From positions 4,474,064 to 4,538,063 of the forward strand of contig JAMXIF010001194.1 in assembly GCA_028583685.1 (NCBI GenBank): 64,000 nt of DNA, read 5' to 3'. Both the position numbers and the translations under genes were made by a program. This DNA is from Petaurus breviceps papuanus. Its lineage: Eukaryota; Chordata; Mammalia; Diprotodontia; Petauridae. Of the stretch, positions 33,106 through 44,280 are shown in pieces (within the stretch, counting starts at the first letter, position 1; each line of letters opens with the position of its first letter). The notes beneath the pieces were generated by a model that was not told where the DNA came from, made no database searches, and saw only the letters and a list, made by a program, of their open reading frames with translations.

Positions 33106-33434
33106 GTTAGTGCCTAGGGTCAGACAGTTAATATAGTGGGTTAAATTGGCCGATTTGCACACACTCAGTCACCAGTCAGCTGGGAGTGGCCTAGGGCAAG
33201 GTGCCTCAAAGAAGGGCAGATTAATTTCTCTAGCAGCCCAATGGAGGTCTACATCTCAGGTCCAGCATGAAGAGTGCTGATGCAGATGGGAAGGAGCTGC
33301 TCAAGATGGTAGGCAAAATGGTGAGGTAGCCTGTGTATGGCTACATGAGATACCAAGCTTGCCCATGACCAAAAAGGAAAATTAATGAAACCCAATATCC
33401 AAGATCTCATTCAACAAATGCCCCTCCCATTTCA

Positions 33435-33900
33435 TCCATGGATTATAAAACCAGAGAATTAGAATGATTAGAGTTAGAAGAAGGCTCAGAAGGTAGCCTG
33501 GGATAAAGCCCTACCTTAAGGACCTTGTTTTTCAGATAATGACCATAACTCACATGCTAGCAGTTTCACAGTCGACTTCCTCCACGATAATACTGTGAGG
33601 TAGTTTGTACACATATTATTATTAACCCTATCTTGCAGATAAGGAAACTGAGGTCCAGAGACCTGCAATATTTTGCCCAAGGTTACACAATAAATAAACA
33701 GCTGGGCAGAAATCCAAACCCAAGTCTTCAGCATTCTTTCTACTACATCAGGTTTCTGCCCTACAGGTAAGACATCTGAGGCCCAGAGGGAATAAGTTAT
33801 GTGCCCAAGGTCAGATGGTTAATAAGGAATCTAAAATGTAGTTCCTGACTCCTTGTGTAGTGTTTTTTCCATTCCTGGTTCTAGGCGGATTCTGACTGCT
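33435..33900 (-). mobile_element. Two MIR-type relics
   Basis: 33435-33740 (CCTATCTTGCAGATAAGGAA, CCAAGGTTACACAATAAAT) and 33750-33890 (TACAGGTAAGACATCTGAGG, ATGTGCCCAAGGTCAGATGG). Confidence 0.75.
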
Positions 33901-34006
33901 TAAGAAGTGACCAATTCTCTCATCCTCCCTGACTTCTATACTTTCATAGGTAGCTTGTAGTAAGAAAATCATTGAAGGGATCAAGAGGTTAAAAAATATC
34001 CCTCTT

Positions 34007-34159
34007 GGGGCGGCTAGGTGGTACAGCGAATAGAGGTTAGCCCTGGAATCAGGAGGACCTGAGTTCAAATCCAGCCTCAGACATTTAACACAAAAACTAG
34101 TCGTGTGACCTTGGGCAAGTCAGTTAACCCCAATTGCCCTCCCAAAAAAAGGCAAAAAA
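34007..34159 (+). mobile_element. tRNA-derived SINE (WSINE-like)
   Basis: GGGGCGGCTAGGTGGTACAG, GAGTTCAAATCCAGCCTCAG, CCCAATTGCCCTCCCAAAA. TSD AATATCCCTCTT (33995-34006) and AATATACCTCTC (34160-34171). Confidence 0.92.
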
Positions 34160-34179
34160 AATATACCTCTCTTCCCCCA

Positions 34180-34570
34180 TCCCTGAGGTACACACATTCA
34201 TTCATCCTTATATATTCATTCGTCCTTATACCTCTTTATTTGGTACCTTACGCTCCTGGGGCAAGTGTTTTCTGCATCTGCAGAAATTATCCCCAGCATA
34301 CTCCACTTTCCTGTACTCCAAGTAAACTCTGCCCCATGCCCCAGTGTACTCTACCCTGTACCCCTAGTAAACTCTGCCCCATGCCCCTGGCATACTCTAC
34401 CTTGTATACAGCTTTACAGAATAACTTAGATGTCACAATCTTCAAAGACCTCTCCAATTCCAAAATTCTAGGATTCTAGGCTACTGAAGTCTATCAAAGG
34501 CATGGGGGTAAATGATTAATAAATGGCTCTGCAAAGAGCAAGGCACACATCTAAGTTCAGAATACTATTA
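34180..34570. other. Short local tandem duplication in low-repeat DNA
   Basis: 34316-34400 holds two diverged copies of a unit reading AGTAAACTCTGCCCCATGCC ... ACTCTACC(C/T)TGTA. Overlapping plus frames result from it. No gene supported. Confidence 0.5.
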
Positions 34571-34574
34571 TTCT

Positions 34575-35035
34575 GCAAGAAATTAGGTGAGTGACGAATA
34601 CAGAGAAGATCTCTTTGCAAATCTTCTGGAAAGATCTATTTGAAGTGATGCAGAATGAAGTAAGCTGAGCCAAGAAAACATTATACAGAGTACCTACAAT
34701 AATATAAACGGAAAGAACAACTACACACCACACACTCAAAAGTAAATATAACAAAATTATAAACACCAAGTGGGACTTGAATGAAGAGATAAGAGGAGAT
34801 ACCCCAATCTACCCCTTTCTAAAGGTAGAAGATCCACAAGTGTTATATAAATTGCATATGTTTTTGGACTCTTTCAATGTGTCAATCAGTTGTGACACTT
34901 TTTTTTCCTCTTAAAAGATTACTTTCCTTCATATGGGTCTCGGGAGTGGGAAGAGGAGGTATACAGGAAATGGTTTGGTGATGTAAGAAACAGAAAATAA
35001 AATAAAAATTTTTTAAATTACTTAGGAAAGAAAAA
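34575..35035 (+). mobile_element. L1 3' end
   Basis: GAAGTGATGCAGAATGAAGT, ACAATAATATAAACGGAAAG, CTTTCAATGTGTCAATCAGT and GGAAATGGTTTGGTGATGTA, then AAAATAAAATAAAAATTTTT. Same tail as 55350-55730 and 61815-62260. Confidence 0.8.
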
Positions 35036-35109
35036 GAAAGGAAAACTTATTATTAGTAGAACAAACACTGGCCAAAGTCCCCAAAACTTAGGCTTCTAGT
35101 TAAGCCTTG

Positions 35110-35500
35110 AACATTGATTTACTGTGAGATCTAGGGTGAGTCACTTGCCCTCCCTGGGCTTCAGTTGCATCTTCTGTAAAATAAAGAAGTAGAACAAGAT
35201 GATCTCTAGGTTCCTCAAGGCTCTTAATCCTCTGAATTCCCTCACTACCATAAGCCCTGTCAATCACTATAATCAGAAATTGTAACTAAACTTATCCGGC
35301 ACCTCTCTTGAAGAACCTGCACCTGACTCTAGAACCCCAGAAGCAGTGGATAATAGAAGTAGACCTGGAGGGTATATTAGAGAACACTTCATTCACCCTC
35401 CTCATTTTGCAGATGAGAAGCATAAGGCTCAGACTGGGGAAGGGTCTTACTAAAGGCAACATTTGGGCTTACAACTCAGATCTTCTCATTGTAAATCTAT
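35110..35500. mobile_element. MIR relics (plus, then minus)
   Basis: 35110-35240 plus (GGGCTTCAGTTGCATCTTCT, GATGATCTCTAGGTTCCTCA). 35320-35500 minus (GTAGACCTGGAGGGTATATT, CATTTTGCAGATGAGAAGCA). Confidence 0.7.
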
Positions 35501-35540
35501 TTTCATTCTTCTACACATAAGACTGCTTTTTTTTTTTTAG

Positions 35541-35671
35541 ATACCGAGCATCCAAACTGTAATGAAATGAGCTTGCTACTGTCGGGAGATGTGCCTGGAC
35601 TTCCCATGTCCACTTCACTCAGGTTGGGAAATGCTGCCTCTCCAGATGTGGAATTCTCTCTGCCTCCCTGA
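35541..35671 (-). CDS. Weak exon candidate, readable on both strands
   Basis: Minus strand: a CCACCACCTTTAG acceptor ends at 35672. One frame gives 42 codons (QGGRENSTSGEAAFPNLSEV, rich in S, E and P) to a G|GTATCT donor at 35545. First codon positions are about 62% purine. Plus strand: a poly-T tract and TAG at 35538-35540 precede a 42-codon frame (TEHPNCNEMSLLLSGDVPGL) ending at a stop. Both cannot be real and neither may be. No repeat covers 35530-35990. I favour minus only because the two stronger exon candidates (18.9 and 63.5 kb) lie on that strand. Protein not recognised. Confidence 0.18.
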
Positions 35672-36009
35672 CTAAAGGTGGTGGGGCAGTGCACCTGCAG
35701 ACTGAGCAGCCAGAGATCTGGGACAACAGAGTAAACAGCTTTCCATCACCATGGGCACTCTGGGTACAGCATGTCCTGGGTCTCCTTACTCTCACAGTGC
35801 TAGGGAGTTATTTTTGGTCACGTTTGTTGATAGGAACAGTCAGGCTTTTGGGGCATCCTTTGTGACTCCTGATTCAAATATAAAAACCTTGGGTCTTCTG
35901 GCAGTCCAGTCTCACACATTCCCTTCTCATCACCAGTCATCAGTGGGTCTCTTCCTGTGAGCTTGTAGAGAAGGTGAGGGCTTAGAAACTGAGGCCATTA
36001 ATAAAATCT

Positions 36010-36430
36010 CGAACAACAATCAGATTTCTATAGCTCTTTGGGGCTTACAAAGTTCTTCCTTCTCAACAAACCTTTAAGGTAGAAAGTACAACTGGCATTA
36101 ATCCCCATTTTATAGATGAGGAAACTAAGACTCAGGTCAGGTCACAGTTGAAAAGGGTAGGAATCAGGACTCAAATGAAGGTTTCTTAGATCATAACATT
36201 TGAGATTCTTTAGTTTTACAGATAAGTAGTGAATGATTGAGTAGTTAAAATGACTGGCTTGCACTCAGATTGTCTGAGTGAATGAATGAAAAAGCATTTA
36301 TTAAGTGTTTACTATGTGCAAAGCACTGTGCCAGGTGCTGTAGGTAATCATAGAAAAGCGAAATAGCCCCTGTTTTTAAGAAGCTCACCTTCCAATAGGG
36401 GAGACAACATAGATAGGAAGTTTCAGCTGT
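36010..36430. mobile_element. MIR relic (minus) and dispersed repeat (plus)
   Basis: 36010-36235: CCATTTTATAGATGAGGAAA, AGTCACAGT-type decay. 36290-36425: GCATTTATTAAGTGTTTACT, GCAAAGCACTGTGCCAGGTG, CAATAGGGGAGACAACATAG. Confidence 0.7.
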
Positions 36431-37140
36431 AAGTCAGGTGGAAAGGTCCTGTGGTCCCCAGGATTCAGTGGCAAAGCAGATGGTAATTCATCTTCTTGAT
36501 TGTCATTTCCACTAATAAAATCACATTTATCTACATCGTTTGAACGTTCAAAGAACCAAGGGCTTTGTTGGTGAGAACCTTCTTTTCTGGGTCTGAGGTT
36601 GTGGCTCCTGAGGAGCTAGAGGCCATAACACCTGTGGGAGTAGTGGCAGGCCACATCTCTGTGCTCAGGTCACTCCCCTAAATGTTGACTTTGGAGGGGA
36701 GGCTGAAATAGGGATCCCTGGTTGAGAAGGAGAGGTGCTGCTATTTTGGGGGTTCTTGGGTTTACTGCCCATCTGTCCATACCTGGTCCATAGCTGTTAG
36801 TGATAAAGAATGATGGGTCCTTTCTCTGCAGGGGTCACTCCCCTCCTTGATGGTTGTAGGGGTTCAACTGGAAGCATGAGTGTGGTCTGACAGGCACTGA
36901 CATTGAGCTCTATGTCCCTAGGCTGCTTCCATTAGAGTCCAAGATGGCAGTGACTTGGCCCACTTAGCCCATACTGTCCCCTGTCTCTCCTTGCTAATTT
37001 AGCTAATAAGTAGCATAATCAGGATTCAAACCCAGGTTCTCCCCTGAGTGGTTCAAGGATGATCAAGATCCAGGATCTCATGATAGAACTAACTCCCAGC
37101 ACAGAAATTCCTTCCCCTGATGCATATCCACAACTTCACT
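36431..37140. other. Low-repeat island, no supported gene
   Basis: Higher G+C than its surroundings. Apart from a decayed MIR scrap near 37000-37060 no repeat is recognised. Open stretches of 45-50 codons exist on both strands, which shows how little weight such frames carry here. Confidence 0.4.
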
Positions 37141-37149
37141 ATAACAGAA

Positions 37150-37375
37150 TTTGAGAGAGTTGCCTGGGGCCAGATACAGCCCACAATACTCTCCAGTGTT
37201 GCCAGAATCAGATTAAAATGCAATTGGGAAATATTAACAGAATAAATAAAAAATACAATAGAACACAGATAATGTTAATATGTGGTTTTCTAAGTCAATA
37301 TGCTGCTGGCAGGGATCCTTATTGTGGTTTAGTGGTCCCCATTTCTATTTGAGTTTGACACCTCTGCTCAAAAGG
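37150..37375 (-). mobile_element. hAT-type fossil, inverse copy of 25805-25990
   Basis: AATGCAATTGGGAAATATTA, AATATGTGGTTTTCTAAGTC, GGCAGGGATCCTTATTGTGG and a GAGTTTGACACCTCTGC end. Same family, opposite strand. Confidence 0.72.
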
Positions 37376-37444
37376 ATAGGAATTCCAGCTAAATGGACTA
37401 ATTTAAATGAGCACAATTATTTGGAGAGGTACTGTGGTATAATT

Positions 37445-37657
37445 GGGGCACTTAGGTAGTACAGTGGATAAAATGTTGGGCCTGAAGTCAGGAAGGTTCA
37501 AATCTAACCTCAGACACTTACTAGCTGTGTGACCCTGACCAAGTCACTTTACTCTGTTTGCATCAGTTTCCTCATCTATAAAATGAACTGGAGAAGGAAA
37601 TGGCAAAATACTCCACTCCCCAAACAGGGTCATGAAGAGTGAACAGCAGCAAAGTGA
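37445..37657 (+). mobile_element. MAR1-like SINE
   Basis: GGGGCACTTAGGTAGTACAG, GTGTGACCCTGACCAAGTCA, CTGGAGAAGGAAATGGCAAA and GTCATGAAGAGTGAAC. Confidence 0.88.
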
Positions 37658-37659
37658 GG

Positions 37660-38365
37660 TATAGTTCATAGAACTGTGGACTTGGAGTGAGAAAGATCTA
37701 TATTCAAAGCTCACCTTTGATATACACTGGGACCACCAGCAAGTCATTTAACTCATCTGAGGCTGAGGCAACTTTCAAATACTCTAAGGTATGGATAGGG
37801 GCAGGAATTCTCCCACAGGTAAAATCAGTATTGACAAAATTATTTGGAGGAACAAGGTGGTGTGTTGGAAAGAGTGGTTACTCTTGGAGTCAGGAGACCT
37901 GGATTCAAATCTCACATCTATTATTTTCTGGTTTGTGACCTTGGACAAATCATTTCATCTCCCCACTGAGCCTCAGTTTCCCCATCTGTAAAAATAATCC
38001 TTACACAACCTACCTTGTAGGATTGCTGGGAGGAACAAGTAGTAAAAACCTTAAAGCGCCAGGGAAGTGGGGATTAGCACCATTACCATTCTGTCCCTGC
38101 TTGCCTCACTGGACAGCTAAGGGGAGCCAAAAGAATATGAGACAACTTCATAAGCTATCTGAACAGGATCACAGAGCTAGAGTTAGAAGGGACTTAGAAG
38201 CCATCAAGTCTAGCCTCCTCCTCATTTGACATTTGGGGAAACTGAGGCTTGGAGGGTGTCACTTGACTTGCTCAGGACCACACGAAGAAGGTGTCAGAAG
38301 CGGGACTAGAACCCAGATTTTCCTAATTCCAAGTCCATTGTTCTCCTCACTCTCTTATATGCCTC
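37660..38365. mobile_element. Cluster of three MIR-type relics
   Basis: 37660-37800 and 37840-38070 plus (GACCTGGATTCAAATCTCAC, GCCTCAGTTTCCCCATCTGT). 38160-38360 minus (AGAGCTAGAGTTAGAAGGGA, CATTTGGGGAAACTGAGGCT). Confidence 0.78.
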
Positions 38366-38399
38366 TTCTCCTTCAAGGGTTTTGTTAGTTTAGCATGTA

Positions 38400-38935
38400 A
38401 GTAGTTGTTTTGCAAGCGATTAAATCAATCCCATCTTCCTGTGATCTGAAAGGTGAGTCAATTCAGTCTTTTGGACTGCGTGGGGCAAAGGTAACATCAG
38501 CATCCCTGGGTCATCGGTGCCTGCTAGCTGGCAACACAATCGATCGCAAATCAACCCATGAAACTGATCTCAGATGCTTTCACAGTAAAGGGAAAATGCA
38601 ACTCATGGGGTTACAAGGTCTTTTTTTCTCCCCAAGGACATTTTCTGGAGATGTAGGTCTCCATCCAAGGGAAGTTTTCCTTCTGGAAAATTCATTGGCA
38701 GAAAAACCAAATCACTGAATGATGCAATAGTGCAGGAAAAACCTGATGATGGGCTGGAGGTTAACATGTTTTGCATGTTAATGCACTGGAAAAGGGCCCA
38801 CTTGAAGTGGATGATGGCATTCCCTGGAGTGTTGCTTGGGACCGACCAGCTGTTGCTGTTGGTGTGGTATCACAGGCTTGCTAAAGTGGTTGAAGAGATG
38901 CATTCAGCTTTGTTATTGTAGGTTTTGAAAGCTCC
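38400..38935. other. Repeat-free island with a perfect inverted repeat
   Basis: No repeat recognised over about 530 bp. 38761-38781 is TTAACATG-TTTTG-CATGTTAA. Octamer-like and HNF1-half-site-like words are close. A candidate regulatory element by absence of repeats only. The 102-codon plus frame at 38410 has no start or splice support beyond a possible AAAG|GTGAGTC donor at 38453. Confidence 0.35.
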
Positions 38936-38939
38936 AAAA

Positions 38940-39710
38940 AACACAGCTAGACCTGGGTTCTGCTCCCAGTTCTGCCACTAACGAGCTGGGTGATCTTGGT
39001 AACTCCTTTCTGAATTGCTGTTATCCTAACTATAAAACATTGGTTTCTCCAAGGCCCCTTTCAACTGAGATATTTGTTATTTCAAAGTTTCTCCCAATTC
39101 TGACTTTCTAAGTTCTAGAAGCACTTCTAACTCTCCTCTCTTCTAAGGTTGGGCATAGCTCTAGACCTGGAGTCAGAAGAGATCTGAATTTAAATCCTGG
39201 TTCTGATTATTAGTTATAGAAACATAAACAAATCATTCCATTTCTCTGAGCCCCCATTTGCTCACCTACAAAATGGATACACTCACCTTGCACTACATAC
39301 TTCAATAGGTTGCTGTGAGAGGAAAGTGCTTTGTAAATCTTAAAGCACCACAGAAATGGGAGCCACTAATAGGCTGTTCTATGTATCTAATATCATTCTA
39401 CTTCTTACATTCTACGTTCTAAGTTCCCTTCTAGCTCAGACAATCTTTTACATTCTTAGGCAGTTAGGTGGTATCAACCTTGTAATCAAAAAGACCTTAG
39501 TTCAAGTGACCTTTAGTGTGTGATTCTGGGCAAGTTACTTGCCACTGAGTCTCTCAGACTCAGTTTCCTCACCTGTAAAATAGGGATATTAATAGAACCC
39601 CCCCCATAAAGTTGCTGTGAGGATCAAATGAGATAAGTATGCAGAAAGTATTTTGTAAACCTTTAAGCACTTTGTCAATGCTAGCCATTATTACTATCGA
39701 CTATTCTTTT
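38940..39710 (+). mobile_element. Three MIR/Ther-type SINEs with tail units
   Basis: 38940-39140 (GACCTGGGTTCTGCTCCCAG, then tail units to 39140). 39165-39450 (GACCTGGAGTCAGAAGAGAT, CTTACATTCTACGTTCTAAG). 39460-39710 (TTAGGCAGTTAGGTGGTATC, CTCAGTTTCCTCACCTGTAA). Confidence 0.75.
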
Positions 39711-40444
39711 TTTTTTCCCTCTGTTCCTTGTTATTATAGAGTCATATCAGTATATTATGCTGCTCTACTGATTCCTAAACAATTGGCTACCCTACTGACA
39801 AGTGATATGGGGAGAACTAAATTCCAAGGCCAGTAGGAATTTTTTGACTGGGTCAATTAAGGGAATAGGTTTAAAAATATTTCAAAGCTCATCAGCTATT
39901 AGGGTGTTAGAGGTGTTGGAGCAACTTAGTAAAGCCTCTGGAGAGAAGCCAAATGAAATCTTATCATTCCAACATTGTTCTATATGAATACTAGAATACA
40001 TGGAGGGGTCAGGCACAGTTCTTTTGTGTGATGGGGGAGGGGCTCAGCTCCAAAGGCTGCTCCCTCCTGCTTTGGAAAGGTCAGCGCTAAGTTTATAAGA
40101 TGTATCATGTGACATGACATAATTTCTCATGATGGATTACATGGCATGCGGGAAGGCAAGGCTCTATTTTCCCCCTGACACTCCCCAGCTGTCTGCTTCT
40201 TGGGTTAACAGGAAGGAAAGGGTTATGCTAAACAGCTCCTGGTCTTTCTATGGCTTCAAATGTACCGCATGTATATTGAGAGTCATTACGAATCATTCTC
40301 AGCAGATTAGGGCATTAGATGACACATCTTCCCATAGGAAAAGCAGGTTCCCCAACATGACAGAGCCTGTTTTCTGAACTTTAGGATTGAATCAGATAAG
40401 ACTTTTGTTTTTCCCCATCCCCTCCCCATTAGCACTAGATTTGG
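39711..40444. other. Low-repeat island
   Basis: No recognised repeat between about 39800 and 40440. It contains GGCATGCGGGAAGG, TGTACCGCATGTATA and a TCATGTGACATGACAT palindrome-rich word at 40107-40125. No supported coding frame. Confidence 0.35.
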
Positions 40445-41040
40445 AGTCAATCAACAAGATTGATTCAGTCCAATTATGTGCCAGGTACTTTTTTAGGTAC
40501 TAGAGATGTAAACAAACAAAAAAGAAAGAGCCTCTGTCCTCAAGGAACTTATATTCTATAAGGAAAAACAATAAGTATATGCATATATATGAATACACAT
40601 GTATGTATAGATAAAGTAGGTTCAAGATAAATACAGGGTAATTTCAGGGGGAGAGCTAAGCAGCTTGAGGAATCACATAAAAGGTGTATCTGGTCTGAAC
40701 TTTGAAGGAAACTAGGGGTGTTAAGAAGTAGAGGTGAGAAGGGAGTGTATTTCAGGTATGGGGTAGTCTGTTCAAAGATATAGAAATGGGTGATTGAACA
40801 TCATGTATGAGAAACAGAAGGAAAGATTTGGCTGGATCAAAGAATGTGTGAAGGGGAATAATGCATAACAAACCTGGAAAAAATAATCTTGGATACTTAC
40901 TATCCTACCTATGTGATTTAAGGTAAGTTTCTCAACCCTTTGAAGCTTCATTTTCCTCATCTGTTAAGAAAAAAAAATGGATTAAGGAATTAGACTAGAT
41001 TACCTCCAAGGTCCCTTCCAGAGGACCTTGTAAGATTCTG
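40445..41040 (+). repeat. Long copy of the dispersed repeat, then MIR relic
   Basis: 40445-40870: AATTATGTGCCAGGTACTTT, CCTCAAGGAACTTATATTCT, TCTGAACTTTGAAGGAAACT and a TTTCAGGTATGGGGTAGTCT late segment. 40870-41040: TTCCTCATCTGTTAAGAAAA and the CTCCAAGGTCCCTTCCAGAG tail. Confidence 0.68.
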
Positions 41041-41279
41041 TGGCCAAACTGGCAAGCACATGGCCAAACTGCAGGACTTTGGATATTTGGATTAAAAGTC
41101 AGCCAGTACAACACAGAGACCTTCCTATCCAGATGGATTTTGTGAAAAACAGTGACATCAAACTTGCACTGGATCCAGGCTAGGGGGAGCCAAGTTGGCC
41201 TACTCTAAAAACAAGCTGCAGAGGTATGAAAAAATCCAGGCCTCCCAGCATCTCCCTCTGCAATCAATGCACGTCGATG

Positions 41280-41345
41280 TCAGCATGTGTGTTTGCATAT
41301 GTGTATATCCTGTGCTTGTATGCATGTATGTGTGTATGTGTATTT
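41280..41345. repeat. TGTGTATG-rich low-complexity tract
   Basis: Imperfect TG/ATG repeats. Frames over it on both strands are artefacts. Confidence 0.75.
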
Positions 41346-41394
41346 TAAAGCTCAAAGAAGCAGAAACAGACACATGTCCAATCTTGGCTGTCAC

Positions 41395-41670
41395 ACTGGC
41401 CCTGTGACTTTGAGTAAGACACTTGACTTTTCTGGGTCTAAATTTCCTCCTTTATCAACCAATGAAGGTATATTTGGATGAACTCTAAGGTCCCTTCCAG
41501 TTCTCACATTCCATTGGTCTGTTCTGGAGTTTCCTTGGGTTCTGACATTCTATATATTCTAAATACCCCTTGTCCTAGGTTCTATGTTCTCAAGTCCCTC
41601 CCAATTCTGATATTTGATACGCTAAGGTTTCTTCTAGCCCTTAGAAACTATCCTTACATAGAGATCACAG
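41395..41670 (+). mobile_element. MIR/Ther-type SINE with multiplied tail
   Basis: GGCCCTGTGACTTTGAGTAA leads to CTCTAAGGTCCCTTCCAGTT, followed by four to five diverged ~34-bp units (GGTTCTGACATTCTATATAT, GTTCTATGTTCTCAAGTCCC, CCCAATTCTGATATTTGATA, GGTTTCTTCTAGCCCTTAG). Confidence 0.75.
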
Positions 41671-41699
41671 AGGGTTCCATGAGAAATTAGAAACACCTG

Positions 41700-42475
41700 T
41701 ACACTTCTTTTTTTTTAAGTTATTTTCTTAACCTCATTCTTTCCTAGCCAATTCCATTGGTTAGATCCTACTGGTTAGATCTTCTCTCTCCCCTTGGGGA
41801 AAAACTCTGTGTCTGCATCTAAGACTGCATCATGTGTAAGTGGACCAGGAGCCAAGGGAACTGTGTTTGGACAGGTTATCAGGTTTCATGGTCAGCCACC
41901 TTCCCCTCTGACCAGAGATGGCTTTTCAAAACAGAACATTCAGTCACAGCCTGTTTCCAAAAGCAAGTCAGAGAAACGTCCTCCTGCTGCTGACCTTGTT
42001 CCAGGCTGCTAGGGTTTGTCCAAGGTCCTTGTCTCTCACTGATCTCTGGGGAAGTTCATTAAAGGAGCGGAGCTGGAGAGCAACTGAGCTTTGCAGCCTG
42101 AGACCCCAGCAGGAGGAGGGAGCAAAGGAGCAGCTCTCTCAAGTCAGCAATGATCAGCTTGCCTTTCCCTCTCCCCTTTGCCTACACCATAGCTTAGAAG
42201 AGATTTCTTTATTTGATTTTCAGAGTGAAGCATTTTGTCCACCTAGTGACTACCTATCCCAGCACTTAACACTCAGAAATAAAAAGTGTCTATTCAACTT
42301 TAGACATAAATTAGGCATCAAATCTTAGAGCCCCATCGTGAGGGAGATAATAGTAAAGGAAATGACAGCTCGAACACAGAGTGCTTGCCATGCAGGACCT
42401 TGTTTCATCCTGGTACCCACCCTTTGAGGAGGTAGAATAGTGCAAATATTATTACGGAACCTTTGTAACAAACAC
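41700..42475. other. Low-repeat island with open frames, no gene called
   Basis: A 136-codon plus frame (41918-42328) and an overlapping 72-codon frame are the longest in non-repeat DNA. Neither has a splice or start context that I trust. On the minus strand a TTTCTCTGACTTGCTTTTGG tract with ACAG precedes 17 open codons, also weak. Confidence 0.35.
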
Positions 42476-42479
42476 ACTT

Positions 42480-42960
42480 GATCCATCAAGAGGCACTTAA
42501 TTAAGCACCTACTATATACAGACCAGGCATTGTGCTGAGCACTGTGGCATACAAAAGAAAAAATGAAAACAGTCCCTGACCGAGAGAGACTATAAGAATA
42601 AATAATAGCTAACACTTAAATAGTGCCCTAAAGTTTGCAAAACACTTTGTATATGTTATCTTGAATACTCTCCCTCCTCATCTCTACTTCCTGGCTTCTT
42701 TCAATTTTCAGATAAAATCCCATCCCCCGGGAAGCCTTTCCCAAGCCCCCTTAGTTCTAGTACCTTCCTTTTTTTGATTATTTCCAACTTATCCTGCATA
42801 TATCTCATTTGTACATAGTTGTTTGCAAGGTCTTAAAACCCCATTAAACTGAGCCCTTGAGAACAGTCTGTCTTATATTTCTTTGTATCTCCAGATCTTG
42901 ACACAGTGCCTCACACATAGTAGGCATTTAATATGTGTTTGTTGACTGACTGACAAACCT
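42480..42960 (+). mobile_element. Dispersed repeat and L2 3' end
   Basis: 42480-42600: TTAATTAAGCACCTACTATA, GGCATTGTGCTGAGCACTGT. 42655-42955: TACTCTCCCTCCTCATCTCT, GGGAAGCCTTTCCCAAGCCC, CACACATAGTAGGCATTTAA. Confidence 0.8.
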
Positions 42961-43720
42961 GTGAGTTAGATGCTATTGTATACCCATTTTACATGTGGAG
43001 AATCTGAGGTTGTCTAGCCTGGATAAAATATCGAGGGTCTAAGAAAGCACTTGAACCCTAGTCTTTCTGACTACACATTTATTTCACTGTCTATTATGCC
43101 ATGCTGTTTCCCCTTTGTGTCCTATGACACAAGATTACACTATGGGAAGTTTTTTCACCCTCTTGACTGAAATGCAGCCCCCATCCAGAAAACCTGTGGA
43201 AAATAAGCATTGTAATAATAGCAACACCCAGTTCTACATCACTTTAAAGTTTTTGAAATGATTACCTGACTGACACCAACCCTGAAAGGTAGATAGTAAA
43301 AGCATGCTTTTCCCCCCTTTTTACTGTGAAGAAAACTGCATCTCAGAGAGAAGTTAAAGAACCTAGTCTCAGGCAAGATAATCCTCCAGTTATTTGGTTC
43401 TATTTCCCTCATGCAAGGTGAAGGCAAAACCATCACACTCCTCCTCTTCCCCTTCTCTGACTCTAATTTATTTTTCTTTTTTCTTTTCCATCAGTTATTA
43501 CTCCCACTTATCACCCTCTATGCCCTTCAGTGGGCATCATTTATTCCATCCCACCCCCATCTCCAGTTACTCAAACAGGAGTCTATCACCAATGTTATCA
43601 TCATCATAATCCCCATTTTAAATATAAAGAAACTCAGGCTCAGGAAGACTAAACTGATTTGACCGAGGTCACTCAACCAGTAAACGGCAGAGCTGGGACT
43701 CCTCTATTTGCTTTTGATTT
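42960..43720 (-). mobile_element. Three MIR-type relics
   Basis: 42960-43130 (CCCATTTTACATGTGGAGAA), 43200-43390 (TTCTACATCACTTTAAAGTT, AGAAAACTGCATCTCAGAGA) and 43590-43720 (CCCCATTTTAAATATAAAGA, AACTCAGGCTCAGGAAGAC). Confidence 0.68.
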
Positions 43721-44280
43721 AGAGAACAGGACTAGATCACATGACATAAACAGTAAAGCTGTGCCTTAATATATCACGTCAATGACATTTTAGTTCTTCG
43801 AACTGAAGTGCTTGGGACAAATGGATTAACAAAAACAATCTCAATGTTATTAGTGGACCTTGGTTCAATAATGACCTCCAATAAAACAGCCTGGGCAAAG
43901 TCCAATGGAAGGCAGGCACTAGGCAGAATTTACAAGGGCATTCTCCCTTATGTCCAAAGTGGACAAAGGCCAAGTTATAACACAAATTACCAGTTGCCTG
44001 ATCTTCCTCCGAAGTAGCTTCACTCTGACCTTGGTAAGTAGTGTCCATGCAAAGAGGTCACATTAAGGAAAATGTTTCTGCTAACTTTGTACATATGTCT
44101 GTTGCCTATTTTGGGACAGGGAATAGTTCACTGGTTTCTTCTTCGGAAAGCCACCATTTAAAGGAGAGGTAAAGAAGGGTGAAGGACTAGAGAAAATAAT
44201 AGTGACCAAGAATTTAAATGATATTTTAAAGACTGAAAAGCACTTAACATACATTATACCATCTGTTCCTAACAAGCGAA

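Noticed and set aside
36580-36760. Open stretches of 45-50 codons on both strands
   Set aside because: No strong splice pair. Their presence on both strands argues for chance.
43779-44048. 89-codon minus and 69-codon plus frames over the same bases
   Set aside because: Both look protein-like, neither has a reliable acceptor and donor, and mirror frames of this kind occur by chance.
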